The position numbers and the translations under genes were made by a program. The notes beneath the pieces are model-generated. The model saw only the letters and a list, made by a program, of their open reading frames with translations. It was not told the DNA's origin and searched no databases. This document shows positions 1 through 11,401 of a DNA stretch of 64,000 bases, one piece after another (within the stretch, counting starts at the first letter, position 1; every line of letters begins with the position of its first letter). This DNA comes from Hyaloscypha bicolor E (Eukaryota; Ascomycota; Leotiomycetes; Helotiales; Hyaloscyphaceae): assembly GCF_002865645.1 (NCBI RefSeq), contig NW_020194512.1:4319183-4383182 (forward strand), written 5' to 3'.

Positions 1-9
1 AACAACACC

Positions 10-1388
10 ATGTCGAAGAATACAATGAAAGCGGTGGTCTTCAAGGGGACGTTGAAGGTGGAACTCGAAGATCGTCCGATCCCAAAAATCGTCGACCCAA
101 CGGACATGATTATCAAGGTCAAGTATTCAGCGCTGTGCGGCAGGTGAGAGGGAGTTTCCATGTATCTCGTCCCACCGGCTAACAAGGAGTACAGTGAGCT
201 GCACGTTTTCAGAGGTCACCAACCAAGCAAGACGGATTTCATTATGGTCAGTGTACAGCTGCTATCCCAGAACCACCAAATGACTTACGTTGAACAGGGT
301 CACGAGACAACTGGTGAAGTCGTGGAAGTCGGCTCGTCTGTTAAGAACCACAAGAAGGGGGACACGGTAGTGATGCCATTCACAGTTTCCTGCGGAGAGT
401 GCTTCTACTGCCAAAAAGGATACTCTTCCAGGTGTGAGAAGTGCTTGCTCTTTGGATGCCCACTTCTGGATGGCGGCCAGGCCGAGTTCATGCGAGTTCC
501 TTTGGCCGACGCAACGGCTGTGACAGCCCCAGAAGGAATTGACGAGAAGAAGTTGGTTCTGATGGCTGATATCTTCCCCACTGGATATTTCGCTGCCGCC
601 AATGCATTCAGAGGATTTGATCAGGATACTATTAGTCAAAGCGTTGTTGTTCTCATTGGTTGTGGACCCGTTGGATTGTGTGCTTTGATTAATGCCCTCG
701 AGTACAAACCGAAGGTTGTTATTGCCGTCGATAGAGTTGAGAGCCGATTGGCACTTGCGAAGGAACTCGGTGCCGAGCCCTGGAACGATCAGAAAGACCG
801 CGCTGGTATGTCGTTTCATTAGCAATCGCGACTTGGCTGACTATTTCAAGGCCTGGAGAAACGAGTGAAGGAGCTCACGAATGGGAGAGGAGCAGATGCG
901 ATCATTGAAGGTGTCGGACATGCCGATGCTCTCAAGACCGGATTTGATTTGCTTCGGTGAACACAATTTCCCCGCAATGTCAAGTTTCTGTAAGAACCGT
1001 GATCTAATTCGGCGTTTGCAGTCCATGGGGAGTGATCTCGAGCTTCGGAGTTCATAACGAGGAGATACCTTGGACAGGCAATCAGGCTTACGGCAAGAAT
1101 CTAAGAGTTCAGATGGGCCGATGCCCAGTGAGAAGTAAGACCTACTGGTTTCAGTTGGAGTAGTTCATGCTCACAATTATAGGTATCTTCCCTGAGGCAC
1201 TCGAGATGTTGAAGAAGAAGCAGCATTTGCTGGAGTGAGTCGTTTCCTCATTGTGACGACATCCTTTGCTAACGTCAGCTAGCTTCATGACAGATAAGTT
1301 CATGCCATTGAGTCAGGCAGTCGAAGGCTACGATATCTTCAACAAGATGCAGGTTCAGAAAGTCGTGTTCGTGCCAGAACATCAGTAG
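10..1388 (+). CDS. Zinc-dependent medium-chain alcohol dehydrogenase, formaldehyde-dehydrogenase-like
   Basis: Seven exons join in frame to 356 aa: 10-143, 195-246, 298-805, 851-956, 1022-1134, 1183-1234, 1283-1388. All introns are GT-AG and 45-65 nt. Seen: the N-terminal GroES-like lobe with CGSELH (C43, first catalytic zinc ligand), GHETTGEVVEVG (H64-E65), a structural-zinc lobe C94-x2-C97-x2-C100-x7-C108, then the Rossmann fold with GCGPVG at 183-188 and D207 at the end of the second strand, which favours NAD over NADP. Length matches the COG1063 class, including proteins labelled glutathione-dependent formaldehyde dehydrogenase-like. Expected reaction: cytosolic NAD-dependent oxidation of an alcohol or hemithioacetal; the real substrate is not readable. 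The ATG at 10 is the only start that gives the full first strand (MKAVVFKG); a start just left of the window cannot be excluded. The gene looks intact. Confidence 0.9.
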
Positions 1389-2441
1389 CCGGGGTACAAG
1401 CATCTGTTCAATATTGAAACGCATATAAGCTCTGTAACCTCAAGTTCATGCATCTAACTCCAAGAAGGCGAGCGACGGAGTTAAGCATACTCCACCAGAT
1501 GTTGACGAGTGTTCATAAAACCAGTTCTTTTTCGTTGCTTCAATGGAAGCCACATCGGAATGGGATTCGTGTCCAGAGCAAACCGAATCTTCTTGGCTTA
1601 TTGGCTTGTAGTTGAAATTTTACTTCCGACGCCCAGATTTTGCCAAGTGGAATCCTCTCTGTGCCGATCTCCTTCCGATAATATTGAAAAGTTTGTTTCT
1701 GGGACCTCATTTTCGTTCGCTTCCACCCCCTCTGGCGAATTGAAATGAAAGAAATTTCAATGTCTAATAGCTCTCGAGTGATCCTGTTCTCTTCTCTGCT
1801 TCCCTGGTTGTACGTTCGGTTTATTGCTTGACACAGTTGACCAGAGCTGTACATTTACCCTTCGGGAGGTTTGGAGTATATTGCCTTTCAGGCTACTCCC
1901 TCGGACGTAAATAACTATCATCAGCATCGCCATCACCACCAGAGCTGTACATAACCTCGTAAGACCGTGGAGCCCGTTATCTGCAAAGGCTATTGGCGCA
2001 AGGTTTACCGATTTGATCTTGCATCTTCAATCAGGGTCCAAGTGGAAGATCACGAGAGCACACGATCGATTGGGATGTCGACCTCAGGCTGTTCTACATG
2101 ATTTCCTCCCCGAGCATCGGTAGAATAGAGCCGAAACGACAATATGCCCCCAAGTTGCGGGGAATTGTGGGGCTTGGCGAATCCAAATCCCTGAACGACA
2201 GCTCCCTGTACACGATATGGTAGAAAATGAATCTCTTCGTCAAATTAAAATTCTCCCCACCGATTCCACAGCAAATGCGGGCACCGAAGCATCTGGGGGA
2301 GTCTAGCCATGTGGGGCATTGTGCCGTAAACATTCTTTAAAGAGTTAATAAAAGCAAGCGTCCCCTTTGTAGGAACCCTAACCTGCACCTTTTGCTGAAT
2401 CTACTTTTCCCCAAGCATCAACACCGACAACTTCGATAAAT
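1389..2441. other. Intergenic region, 3' of the dehydrogenase and promoter side of the MFS gene
   Basis: Normal base composition, no long open frame with family resemblance. Several short open stretches on both strands look random. It must hold the dehydrogenase terminator and the MFS promoter, but I see no decisive motif. Confidence 0.6.
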
Positions 2442-4276
2442 ATGGGTCTCGGGGTCTTGGAAGATACTCACCTGGAGCACGTGCCCGGCACTGCATTGCT
2501 CACTGATGTCATTTCGCCGGATCACCATGGAGTTCTCGACACTTCAGTCCTCAAGCATGACAAGGGCAAAGATTCGGATGTTCTACTTGTGCCACAACCA
2601 TCCAACAGTCCAAATGATCCTCTTAACTGGCCACTGTGGAAGAAAGACTTGATGCTTTTCTTGATCTGTATTGACACTGCGGTTGTTGGAGCATGGGTAC
2701 GTGGAGTTAGAAATTTGTGAGCAATACTGATGAACAATGTGTTCAGGGACCCATGATTTCTCCTGGATACGTCCTTATGACCGAACAATTCCACATGTCA
2801 TACAATGCCCTCAACGGTGGGCTTGGGTGGGGAATCTTCGTTATCGGGATTTCATGCTTCTTCACCAACTCAATGGCTGTCATTTGGGGTCGCAGACCTA
2901 TCTTCCTACTCGGAAATCTTTTGCTTTTCATCAGCAGCACATGGGGTTACTTCGCACATTCGTACTCGTCTCTTCTTGCCTCGCGATTAATTGGCTGTAT
3001 CGGGATGTCTCCCTTCGAGGTGTAAGTATAATCTCTCCCGTGCTACAGTAATCTCTTGCTAATGGAACTCTAGGCTTGTAACAACGACCATTGCGGACAT
3101 ATACTTCGTTCACCAACGTGGTGTTCGGCTTGCAGCTTGGGGTCTCTGCCTGTCTATTGGTGTGGGCGGTGGCATTATGATTTCTGGCTACATTATCCAA
3201 GATTTGGGCTGGAACTGGACTTACGGCATCTGTGCTTGTTTCTTCGGTGTCTGGACCTTGGTCTTATTTCTTTTCTCCCCGGAAACCGCATATCGTCGAG
3301 ATGCTTTGCTCAATACGGATCTTGGTACTGATGACAGAGCGGCCGAATTGATCCATGGAACGGAGGAGAAACCCATCACGAATAGCAATGTCGAGACTGT
3401 GGAGCGTGCTGATACCCATGTCACGGTCACTGAAGCCAGACAAACATGGGTCTCGGAGTTGAAAATCTTCCATGGCCGAGTTTGCGATGACAGTTTCTTC
3501 AAGGTGTTGGCAAGGCCACTGATGATGCTTATATTTCCCCAAGTCCTGTTCTCCTTTATTGCATACGGCATGACGACGTCATGGCTTATTGTGGTCGGAA
3601 GCGTTCTAGCTCAGATCTTTTCGGCGCCACCATACAACTTCACACCTTCTGGTGTTGGGCTTGTCTCAATCTCCACAATTGTAGGCTCAATTATTGGCGC
3701 CTTCACGTCGGGTCCTGCAGCGGACTGGGTGGTAAAAATGATGAGTCGCAACAATGGTGTTTACGAACCCGAGTTCAGGTTTGTGGTTGCAACCTCGGAC
3801 AACAAAAATGCTAATGTCGATAGACTCGTCCTCATTGCCGTTACTCTTGTCATTGGTGGCATGTCGTTCTTTGGTTTTGGCTGGTCGATTCAAAACAGAG
3901 GTACGCGCACTGCGACCGAAACACGTAACTTGCTAACGTATCAGACCCATGGATCGGCCCAGTCATATTCTACGGCATGCAGTACTTTGCAGTTGGATTT
4001 ATTAACATCGCAGTCTATGGATACCTGACGGACTGTCATCGAGACAAGGCTCCCGAAGCTTTCGCAGCAATCAACCTGCGCAACATTTACTCTTTCGGCA
4101 TGAACTATTTCATCTCGTCATGGATTGATAGCCAAGGTCCGAAAGAAGTCTTCTGTATTATTGGGGGAATCCACGTTTTTATTTGCTTAACGGCAATACC
4201 AATGTACATCTATGGGAAGAGGTGTCGCAGCTGGACGAGTCGTGTGGAGATATTCCAGAAGGTGATGAGAGCTTGA
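2442..4276 (+). CDS. Major facilitator superfamily transporter, DHA1-like
   Basis: Four exons (2442-2696, 2747-3021, 3074-3900, 3945-4276) give 562 aa with GT-AG introns of 44-52 nt; the last intron has a CTAAC branch site. Seen: a hydrophilic N-terminus of about 60 residues ending in the fungal DPLNWP motif before the first membrane segment, a motif-A-like loop WGRRP at 132-136, the amphipathic stretch VGGGIMISG around 207-215, SPETAYRR at 245-252 after the sixth segment, a long charged cytoplasmic loop of about 70 residues, and the second six-helix half. This layout is typical of fungal drug:H+ antiporter-1-like plasma-membrane proteins, some of which carry polyamines, siderophores or toxins. 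Substrate unknown. The gene looks intact and faces the same way as the upstream dehydrogenase, with about 1 kb between them. Confidence 0.88.
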
Positions 4277-5178
4277 TTGTAGTGAGATAGCCACACTGGG
4301 TGGAGACACTCTACGAACTGGCCGGTATGGGTCAGATCAGCTCGACTCTACGGAGTAGCGGAAATTCTGCTCTGTGTTCACTTTTTCAACCACACCAGCA
4401 GTTTTATCAATTTTCTACTCTCGATTTGATGCTGCCTGGACTACATCTGATCTACTAAAACTTCAGGCGCGATCTACATCCCTTCTCTTCTCGTAAATAT
4501 AGGGCCGAACTCGCAGATAGGCTGATAATACGACTCACCTGCACCAGCTTTACTTAGTTGCTGGTGGCGTGCTTAGAATATGTCTCAGATGATGTCCAGA
4601 TCACCCAAAGCTTATAAAACGCAGTAGCATATTAGTAACCAAGAAACGAATGAACCGGAAACTAATTATGTAGTAGTCGAGAAGGTGAAAGAAGTGTAGC
4701 CTATAATAGCGAAAATTGAGAGAGTTCTCTTATTCAAGTTAGATGAAACGTGCGTGGCGTGGATAGGACGCGGCTGCCGTAGACTCATTGCTATGCACGG
4801 GTACGAGTGTGTGATCTTTGTTTCTGGGAATTATCTCGGCCTCTTTGCTAGCTAGGGGGCAGTGGGCCTTAGGGTATCTTTGGACTTTTGGGACTGGCGT
4901 TCAATTCAACGTTTGGGTATAGTGTTCGTATGATGTCTGGAGGAAGAGATAAAAGGGTCGTTATACCGCAAACTCTTAACGTATTATACAATCAGAAAGC
5001 GGCGCTCAAATGTGAGCAGTGTGAGAAGAGAGCAGTCCCCGTGACGTTCAGACCACAGCCGTGAGATGATGAAAAGCCAATTACAGAATCCCGAAAATTC
5101 AAGGTGATCTCGAGGATCTACAACTTGTTAGCATATGATACTTATGCCCGCAGCTAGTCATCACTCACCAATTCGATC
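4277..5178. other. Intergenic region between convergent MFS and kinase genes
   Basis: Contains the 3' ends of two convergent genes. Ordinary composition and no supported gene. A TACGGAGTA-type 9-mer near 4350 recurs in reverse orientation near 8690; such 9-mers are common in many ascomycetes. Confidence 0.55.
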
Positions 5179-7544
5179 TCAAGATCGGAAGTGAACGTCT
5201 ATTCTGCGCCGTTTATTGCTGCCATCTTCCTCATATGAAGATGTTCGTCTATGGTCTTGGCCACCAAATCCTTCAGAACGATTCATGGCTCCTCCCAAAT
5301 CCTGGGAAGATCCTAATCTAGGATTATCGGGAAGAGGATGGTAAGGAGTGTTCTCGGCCGATACTGTCCTCCTCGTCTCGTGGAGAGCTACAGAAGACAT
5401 CTTATCAGTCGCTCCACTTGAGCCAGTTGGAGCCGTAGCAGTCCGCAATATTACAGGGTGATACGGTCCACTGTCGCGTTGTGCTGCTTCAGGAGAAGAC
5501 ATGACGGCCGATTGACTGTAATTAAAAGACCTTTCCGCTTTAACGCCCCCAAACTGAGACAACCACTCTTCAGTTGAAAATGGTATCGCTGGGGGACCAC
5601 CAGGATTGTCTCTCTCGGTAATTGCTTCCTGTAGTTGAGGATCGTCCTGTAGTCTCAAGTAATTGTCTCTCAATTGGGCTGCCGCTTCAGCCGCCGTGAT
5701 TCGAACTGTTTGATCCTCTTCCATCATTCTTTCGATGACAGCAAACATTCCATCTACTGTGATTCGCTTCCTTAGGCCTCGTCGCATGGTGTAGAATGAA
5801 CCCATTGCCTGGCGGACGCAATCTATAGTTTTGTAATAGATTGCTGTCCTCTCCCCAGTTGTGGAAATGGAATTCTTTCTGTCCAGCTCGAACATATCGA
5901 TGAAGTTTCGAATCCCCTCGTATTTGGGAGCTTGTGTCGCACCCATCTTACCGAAGAAGGCGAATTGAAAGGCGTACCGTATCATAAAAGCGATCTCTAA
6001 TAAAACGCATCCGAGAGCCCAGACATCTCTACCACGCCCCATCAAAGATTCTCGTTCCGGGGGGCTGTATAAGGCTGTCCCACGATGCCATTCTGTCTTG
6101 GATGTCTCGTCGCTGTCTTTGAACCGGGACAGCCCAAAGTCGGCAAGCTTGAACATCCCATCGTCAATGAGAATATTCGCCGGTTTTATATCGCAGTGGA
6201 TAATGAATTTTCCGTTGTTATCAGCATGCAGTGCTGCAACACCTTCAGCGAGACCGATAGCTTCTCGAAATACCGCGTACCTCCAGTCGGAGAGGCAGCC
6301 AACCAAGTCAGGATCGGAGGAGGGGAACCCCAACCGCTCCCAACGTGTGTCTTGTTCTAGTCGCAGAAACTCGTACAAATTTCCACCGCGCGCATAAGGG
6401 AGGACAATATTGAGGGTTTCAAAGCCCGAACACCTCGTCTCGAACGTAGAAAGCATGCCGAGCAGATGAGGGTGTTTCCACTTCGACACCTCGACAAGAT
6501 GATCTTTCTCTCTTAAGAAATCGTCATGAACGTATGGGCGAGTTCTTGGTCTTATATAGAACCTTTTAACCGCAACTACACACTGCAAAAATTAGCTGTT
6601 GCTTGCTTCGCTAGTGAGCGTGATTTGGCTTACTGTCTTTGGAGAGAATTGTTGAAGGTCACAGCCCAAGCTAACTTTAATGACTTGACAGGAGCCATCC
6701 TGATGGATGCGGATGTGGTCCTTAAGATACTCGTCGTGGGGATCTTTGAAAATATGGTGCTCGTATAATCTCAGTCTGGGTCTCGCGAGCGGAACCAGAT
6801 CGACCTCGGAGTCTTCGAGCCCACCAAAGCCAGCTCGATACAATTCTGCCGTTGCTGTATGGACTGTTTGGCGTTGAATAGTGTCGCACAGTCCGGAAAT
6901 AGTGAACCCATCTGGACTCGCCGACGCCATGGAACCCAGTGTAGATGACAGGGCGCTGGTCTCAGACCCGTTAGTAGCCAGGACGCTTAGCATATTCCCC
7001 CTCTGATTGCGTCTCAGGGCATCCATTTTTTTGCACGTTTCTTTCCACATCTGTGCGTAGTGATGAGGGCGCATATTCGTAGTGTCAAATATCAAGAGAA
7101 CTTTCGCCACAGCAAGCAAGATCCTCCTGTCAACATAATCCGTCCATTGGACCGTAGGCTCAGTGTTCTGGTGAGGCTCCAAGAACAAATGGCCTTGATG
7201 AACGTAGCTGCTTCCAGAATAGACAATCACGAGCAAATTCTTCTGGCTGTCGTTCTCTTTCACGAAACCCTCGATGACATATGAAAAGACGCGTTCACTG
7301 TCTTTGAGATCTGTGTGATCTACACTCGTCGATTGACAGAATGCACCGTACTTGTCATGAAACACAGACTGGAGTTCCTTGATCTGCAGTCGCATTAGAT
7401 CACATTCGTTTGTGTGGCAGACTGCAACCTTGCCTGTTCAATTTTATCGTTCGTGGCATCAGTCCAGCTCAGGAACAAGCAGCACAACTTCTCGTACGTT
7501 GCTGGATTTCCACAAACAGTTGACGACCCATCTTGCGACGACAT
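5179..7544 (-). CDS. Degenerate caspase-like domain fused to a serine/threonine protein kinase
   Basis: Three exons on the minus strand (7544-7434, 7383-6634, 6582-5179) give 754 aa. The first intron is GC-AG (CAG|gcaagg, 50 nt), the second GT-AG (51 nt). The start at 7544 is preceded by an in-frame TGA. Residues about 16-225 match the pattern of the fungal caspase-like domain: TYEKLCCLFLSW, an ELQSVF/DKYG block, KENDSQKNLLVIVY, TVQW (114-117), a hydrophobic strand before the Cys position, and a GFT block. The His strand reads YSGSSYV (92-98) where active relatives have GGHG, and the Cys strand reads LIFDTTN (134-140) where they have LLDCC, so both catalytic residues appear lost. Residues about 265-580 are a kinase with K293 (VAVK), HCDIKPANIL (H416, D418, K420, N423), DFG (435-437), a PPE motif (461-463) and DVWALGC. 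The C-terminus is polar, Ser-rich and ends with a basic KRRR cluster. Inference: an active kinase with a pseudoenzyme sensor or scaffold. Confidence 0.83.
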
Positions 7545-9136
7545 TGCGGCACCTGTTGCCAAACCGATTCAATAGACGGCGATCACGACATGGTGATCGG
7601 TAAGAGGGCAAGTCAATTAATTTAGGAGGCAATTATTACGACAGGTGGGGAAGAAACGAGTGATGCCCAACGCACAACAGCAAAGCAGGGCGTTGGGCAC
7701 AAAGTCTCGTTCGTTACACATCATGCCCAATCACCACGGCATAAGGAGGAAAAGTAATATATAATACCTCAAGTTCTAATGGATCAAGCGAAAGTGCCGA
7801 TATTTACGTATGTGGGCTATTGCCGAAACAGTGCGGTGCTTAATGCAATTGACACCCAGCATTTCTTTAAGAGTTATTGGAAATTCCGGCCTCGCTCGAC
7901 GGGCTCGATCGCGTTGGATACAGAGAAGTTTCACGAACATTTAGAGATATCAACGGCCACGATGATTCGCGGTTCCCCGTTTTGTCAAACCGAGGTTAAG
8001 CCTTCAGGGGATGTTCTCGGTTGTCCTCCAGCAGACTACTTATCTGAAGTAAAGCTGTCTGAGGAAAGAGTACCTGTGAACAAGTCGCTTCAAGGTGGAG
8101 AGCCATCTTTTCTACTTTGGAACACCAACACCTCTCGATCACACCAATGCACTGTGTTTACAACGTCAAAGGCGTGCATCCGACGGAGGACGGGTGTGGG
8201 GGGGGGAGCTCGGAAGCTTGAGAACCTACGACTTGATCCTCAAGAGATACCTCCTGGCATTAATACGAAAGCGGTGACGACTCAGTGCGCGCCTGTTGGG
8301 TGCCCTACCACATCGAGACCTTGTGGCTGGTCGAGTGGTTTTGTCGACTTGTTTAAAACATTCCAAAGACCCTTCTAGCATCGCGGTTGGAGTCTGGATC
8401 GCAACGTTTCACCCAATGCGAAGTTTCTTGTAGAGAACACTTGGATTTGTATTTGAATTACCGGGTTTAACTTTGGATACTTCTCTTTTCCTAGTAGCTA
8501 TATAAGTTGATTCAGGTGACCTTGCGCCAAAAGGTGAAAATTGTGAAGTCACACTTCTAGACCTCATTGTTTAAACTACCTTAAGCTGCTTGGCTTTGAC
8601 GGTCACTTGCTCGAATTCTAAACTATCCCTGTTCTTTCGAAATGACTACGGTGGAGAGCCCATCTTTTAAAAATAGTGCGCTCTACTCAATACTCCGTAG
8701 AGATGAACTGCCAGCAAGGACTAATGGAACTCTAATCTCTCACACCCAAGGTCAATAACACTTTAAAATTTCGGCCTGGAACCTTAATAGATGTTAGAAA
8801 CTAGACCCCCTCGCATATTCGACGACGTCGGTGCTTTAGCCGTATCTGCAACGAGCTTCATAACTCGCGATCTTAAGAATGACTCTCAGAGGTTGAAACT
8901 AAAGCATTAAACAATTATTTCATTATTTACAAGCTCGGGATCTATAGAAGCGATACACTCCAATAAGTAGGTCATTAATTGTAGTTGCGGGTGTAGCAGA
9001 GGGAAATCTCTCCACAATCATATCAGATTATTAACTACTCAGTCTTCTGTTCACTTAAACCCCACAATTTTCATCCTAACTCGATTTTTAATTATTTCAT
9101 TCAATTCTGCTTCCGATTTCACTTAAAATTTGTAGC
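7545..9136. other. Intergenic region between divergent promoter of the kinase gene and 3' end of the amidohydrolase
   Basis: Holds the kinase promoter, with a 10-bp perfect inverted repeat at 7664-7699. A 199-codon plus-strand open frame at 7779-8378 has no recognisable domain, ends in low-complexity Gly/Arg runs and shows no introns or codon bias, so I do not call it a gene. The part from 8400 to 9136 is moderately AT-rich and shows nothing recognisable. Confidence 0.5.
7664..7699. repeat. Inverted repeat in the kinase promoter
   Basis: Arms TGCCCAACGC (7664-7673) and GCGTTGGGCA (7690-7699) are perfect reverse complements around a 16-nt spacer. The core TGCCCAA occurs again at 7724-7730. 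It lies 120 bp upstream of the kinase start and could be a dimeric regulator site or an RNA hairpin. Confidence 0.5.
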
Positions 9137-10579
9137 CTACTCTAATTTATCAGTCATCTTCCAAGCATCTACCATCTCATCGGTATTCCGACTCCAATCC
9201 GCACTTTTGTAACTCTCCTCCAATTCTTTCATATTCTCTCGCAACTCGTGCTTTAGAGTTGACCAGTCAACCCTCAAGAGCTTCCCGTTTTCTTTCACCA
9301 CCTCGCCATTTATGATAACATGCTCAACATCCGACGGTGAGGCATGCAAGACCAAAGCTGCAGCAGGGTCACCAGCAGCAACCATGCAAGGCGAGTCAGT
9401 ACTGATGAGAATGATATCTGCTCGTTTCCCAACTCCGATACTCCCGATCTCTGACTCCCGATGAATTGCCTCTGCACCACCTAACGTGGCCATGTAAAGC
9501 ACCTGGTCTACTGTTGCCTGCAGTTGTTTTGGAATCTTGTTCCTGCAAGCCAGTTCATGATTGTCGCGAGCTCTTTGCATCTGAAGACACATACGCATTG
9601 CAGAAAATAGATCTCCACTACAGATCGCACTTGAATCAACACCAAGGCCCGTCTTGCAACCATGCCGCATCGCTGGAAATGCTTCGGGCCACCCGTGTCC
9701 CATTTGCATCTCAGATTCAGGCGTTGATGAGATGCCCACTCCGTGCCGTTTAGCGGCTTCAAAATCCTCTTCCAAGGGAAAAGTAAAATGTGACAGGACC
9801 ATGGTATCGGAAAGAAGATTGTTTTCGCGTAGGAATTTCATAGCAGACATTCCGTGGCGACGGCAATCGTGGAATGTAATGGGAAGCCCTCGATCATGGG
9901 CAAATTCCAATAACTTCTTCGTGTCTTCAACTGGACGATATTCGATGCCATCATAGCCAAGCCCGAGTGTAACTCTTCCATCATTCTGCAAGTTGCCAAG
10001 TGGGACTTGATTAGACAACTTGTAAAATTGATGTAGCTGCCGCTGGTGAAGTTCATTCGGCTTGTCGGAGAATCTTAAGGGATTGATGCTCTCGGGGAGA
10101 CCATAGGGTGCAAAACAGTAGATACTCCGAAGGCCCGAGTCAATGCTGGCCCTAATGCATTGTTGGATATGTTCTTCGGAAAGCTGAATGTGAGAATGAT
10201 CGAGAACGGTGGTAACTCCGCAATGAATTGCCTCAGCCGCTGCACCCAGTTGGGCAAGGTACACGTCATGCGGTTTGTAGAATAACGCTCTTCCAAAGAG
10301 AAGGTGCCCACAGTATTCTAGCAAGGTTTGGTTCGCAACTGATGTTCTTAGGTGTGATTGCCAAAGGTGGCGATGGGTGTCCACGAATCCAGGACAAACA
10401 ATTTTCCCACTTGCATCAATGATCTTTGTTTCTGGCCTTGCAGGAATGTGATGTCCAACCTTTGATATAACTGTACCTTCCACGAGCACGTCTAGGACAC
10501 TAAAGGTGGCCTTCTTCTCTTTGTCGAAAACCAGGACGTGGCCTCCTCGGAGAAGGACTGAATTAGATACGGCAGTCAT
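9137..10579 (-). CDS. Amidohydrolase of the TRZ/ATZ (cytosine deaminase-like) class
   Basis: Single-exon gene of 480 aa from the ATG at 10579; the frame stays open to an ATG at 10708, which would add 43 residues that begin with a hydrophobic run. I prefer the shorter start because the family begins right at the LLRGGHVLVFD strand. Seen: the metal-binding GFVDTHRHLW (H69, H71), a third His in ITFHDCRRH, the LSHFTFP His, and the GLGVDSSAICSGDLF block carrying the catalytic Asp, followed by the C-terminal GKRADIILI strand that rebuilds the small beta domain. COG0402 members hydrolyse amino, halo or ring C-N bonds of purines, pyrimidines and triazines in the cytosol using zinc or iron. Exact substrate unknown. 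If the long form is real, the first 20 residues could be a signal peptide. Confidence 0.87.
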   Translation of the reverse strand: MTAVSNSVLLRGGHVLVFDKEKKATFSVLDVLVEGTVISKVGHHIPARPETKIIDASGKIVCPGFVDTHRHLWQSHLRTSVANQTLLEYCGHLLFGRALFYKPHDVYLAQLGAAAEAIHCGVTTVLDHSHIQLSEEHIQQCIRASIDSGLRSIYCFAPYGLPESINPLRFSDKPNELHQRQLHQFYKLSNQVPLGNLQNDGRVTLGLGYDGIEYRPVEDTKKLLEFAHDRGLPITFHDCRRHGMSAMKFLRENNLLSDTMVLSHFTFPLEEDFEAAKRHGVGISSTPESEMQMGHGWPEAFPAMRHGCKTGLGVDSSAICSGDLFSAMRMCLQMQRARDNHELACRNKIPKQLQATVDQVLYMATLGGAEAIHRESEIGSIGVGKRADIILISTDSPCMVAAGDPAAALVLHASPSDVEHVIINGEVVKENGKLLRVDWSTLKHELRENMKELEESYKSADWSRNTDEMVDAWKMTDKLE

Positions 10580-11401
10580 CTGGAAGAAAGCTATTTGTGC
10601 GCTTGAAGGCCGAATAAACGTGTAGACTGCGTTGAGGTGACGACGAGAGATTGCTAATGTTGGCTCGGAGAATCGGCCGAAGAGGACGAGGAAGAGTAAG
10701 ATATGCAACTCAACTAGATATATTGCAGCTCAATACGAGAATTGCAGTTTCATGAATACGCCCACGCATCCCCCCTTTGGGTGCAGCACCAAGTCCTCTC
10801 CACTACTAGAAAGGCACCGCAGCTCGTATAACGTAAACTCCTCGCCAAAGTCATGGACACGTTACAGTCTTGGTGGACTCCAGTACGGTTTGTCATTTCT
10901 AGCAAGCACAGGACGCGCAATCATGGAGCTGGAATGTCACTCCTTTCAGCAAACGCTGCGGGTAGTGCGGGGTTGCGGAGCTAAGCTGCGGGGTTGCAAA
11001 TGAACCGCGATCGGAACTCCACCTGAACTTACCCTTGGATAGCACTCGCAATTTCAATTGGAGTGAGAAAGAGAAGCCAGAAAGCTTTTTTGGTATCCTA
11101 GTCCTCACTCAGCTCTTACTCATGATTATAAATTCAAGGTCAATACCCGACATACCCGGCTATTTGGGCTATTTACGAAATCTTCATCACGATATGGAGT
11201 CTTGGTGAGCCGTTTGGGTTAGAGCAGGGATCATATGTCATCATTTTCTTAAGTAACTCCTAACCCGAGGTGACATCTTTACATAGCCTATTAAGCGGAT
11301 CACGGACGGATCATCGACAGATATAAGGAAAGTTGGAGAACGATAAACTGACTTAACTGGAATAAAGTGACTGGTCAGAGGGATCATATGCTTTGCCAAA
11401 C
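10580..11401. other. Divergent promoter region between amidohydrolase and NmrA-like genes
   Basis: About 820 bp of ordinary composition lie between two divergently transcribed genes, so it should contain both promoters. A GC-rich patch (GCGGGGTTGCGG and a near repeat) sits at about 10968-10996. No supported gene; the short open frames here are not family-like. Confidence 0.5.

Noticed and set aside
160..822. Dehydrogenase as a single 220-aa gene starting at 160
   Set aside because: That frame runs through two introns and misses the N-terminal and C-terminal exons; the seven-exon model gives all family motifs.
6592..7395. Separate 267-aa gene upstream of a 469-aa kinase
   Set aside because: A clean 51-nt GT-AG intron (6633-6583) joins them in frame just at the kinase lysine strand.
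7779..8378. 199-codon plus-strand open frame
   Set aside because: No recognisable domain, low-complexity Gly/Arg run, no intron or start context support; likely chance in the kinase promoter region.
10752..11108. Short overlapping open frames in the divergent promoter
   Set aside because: No family resemblance and both strands are open by chance; the region must hold two promoters.
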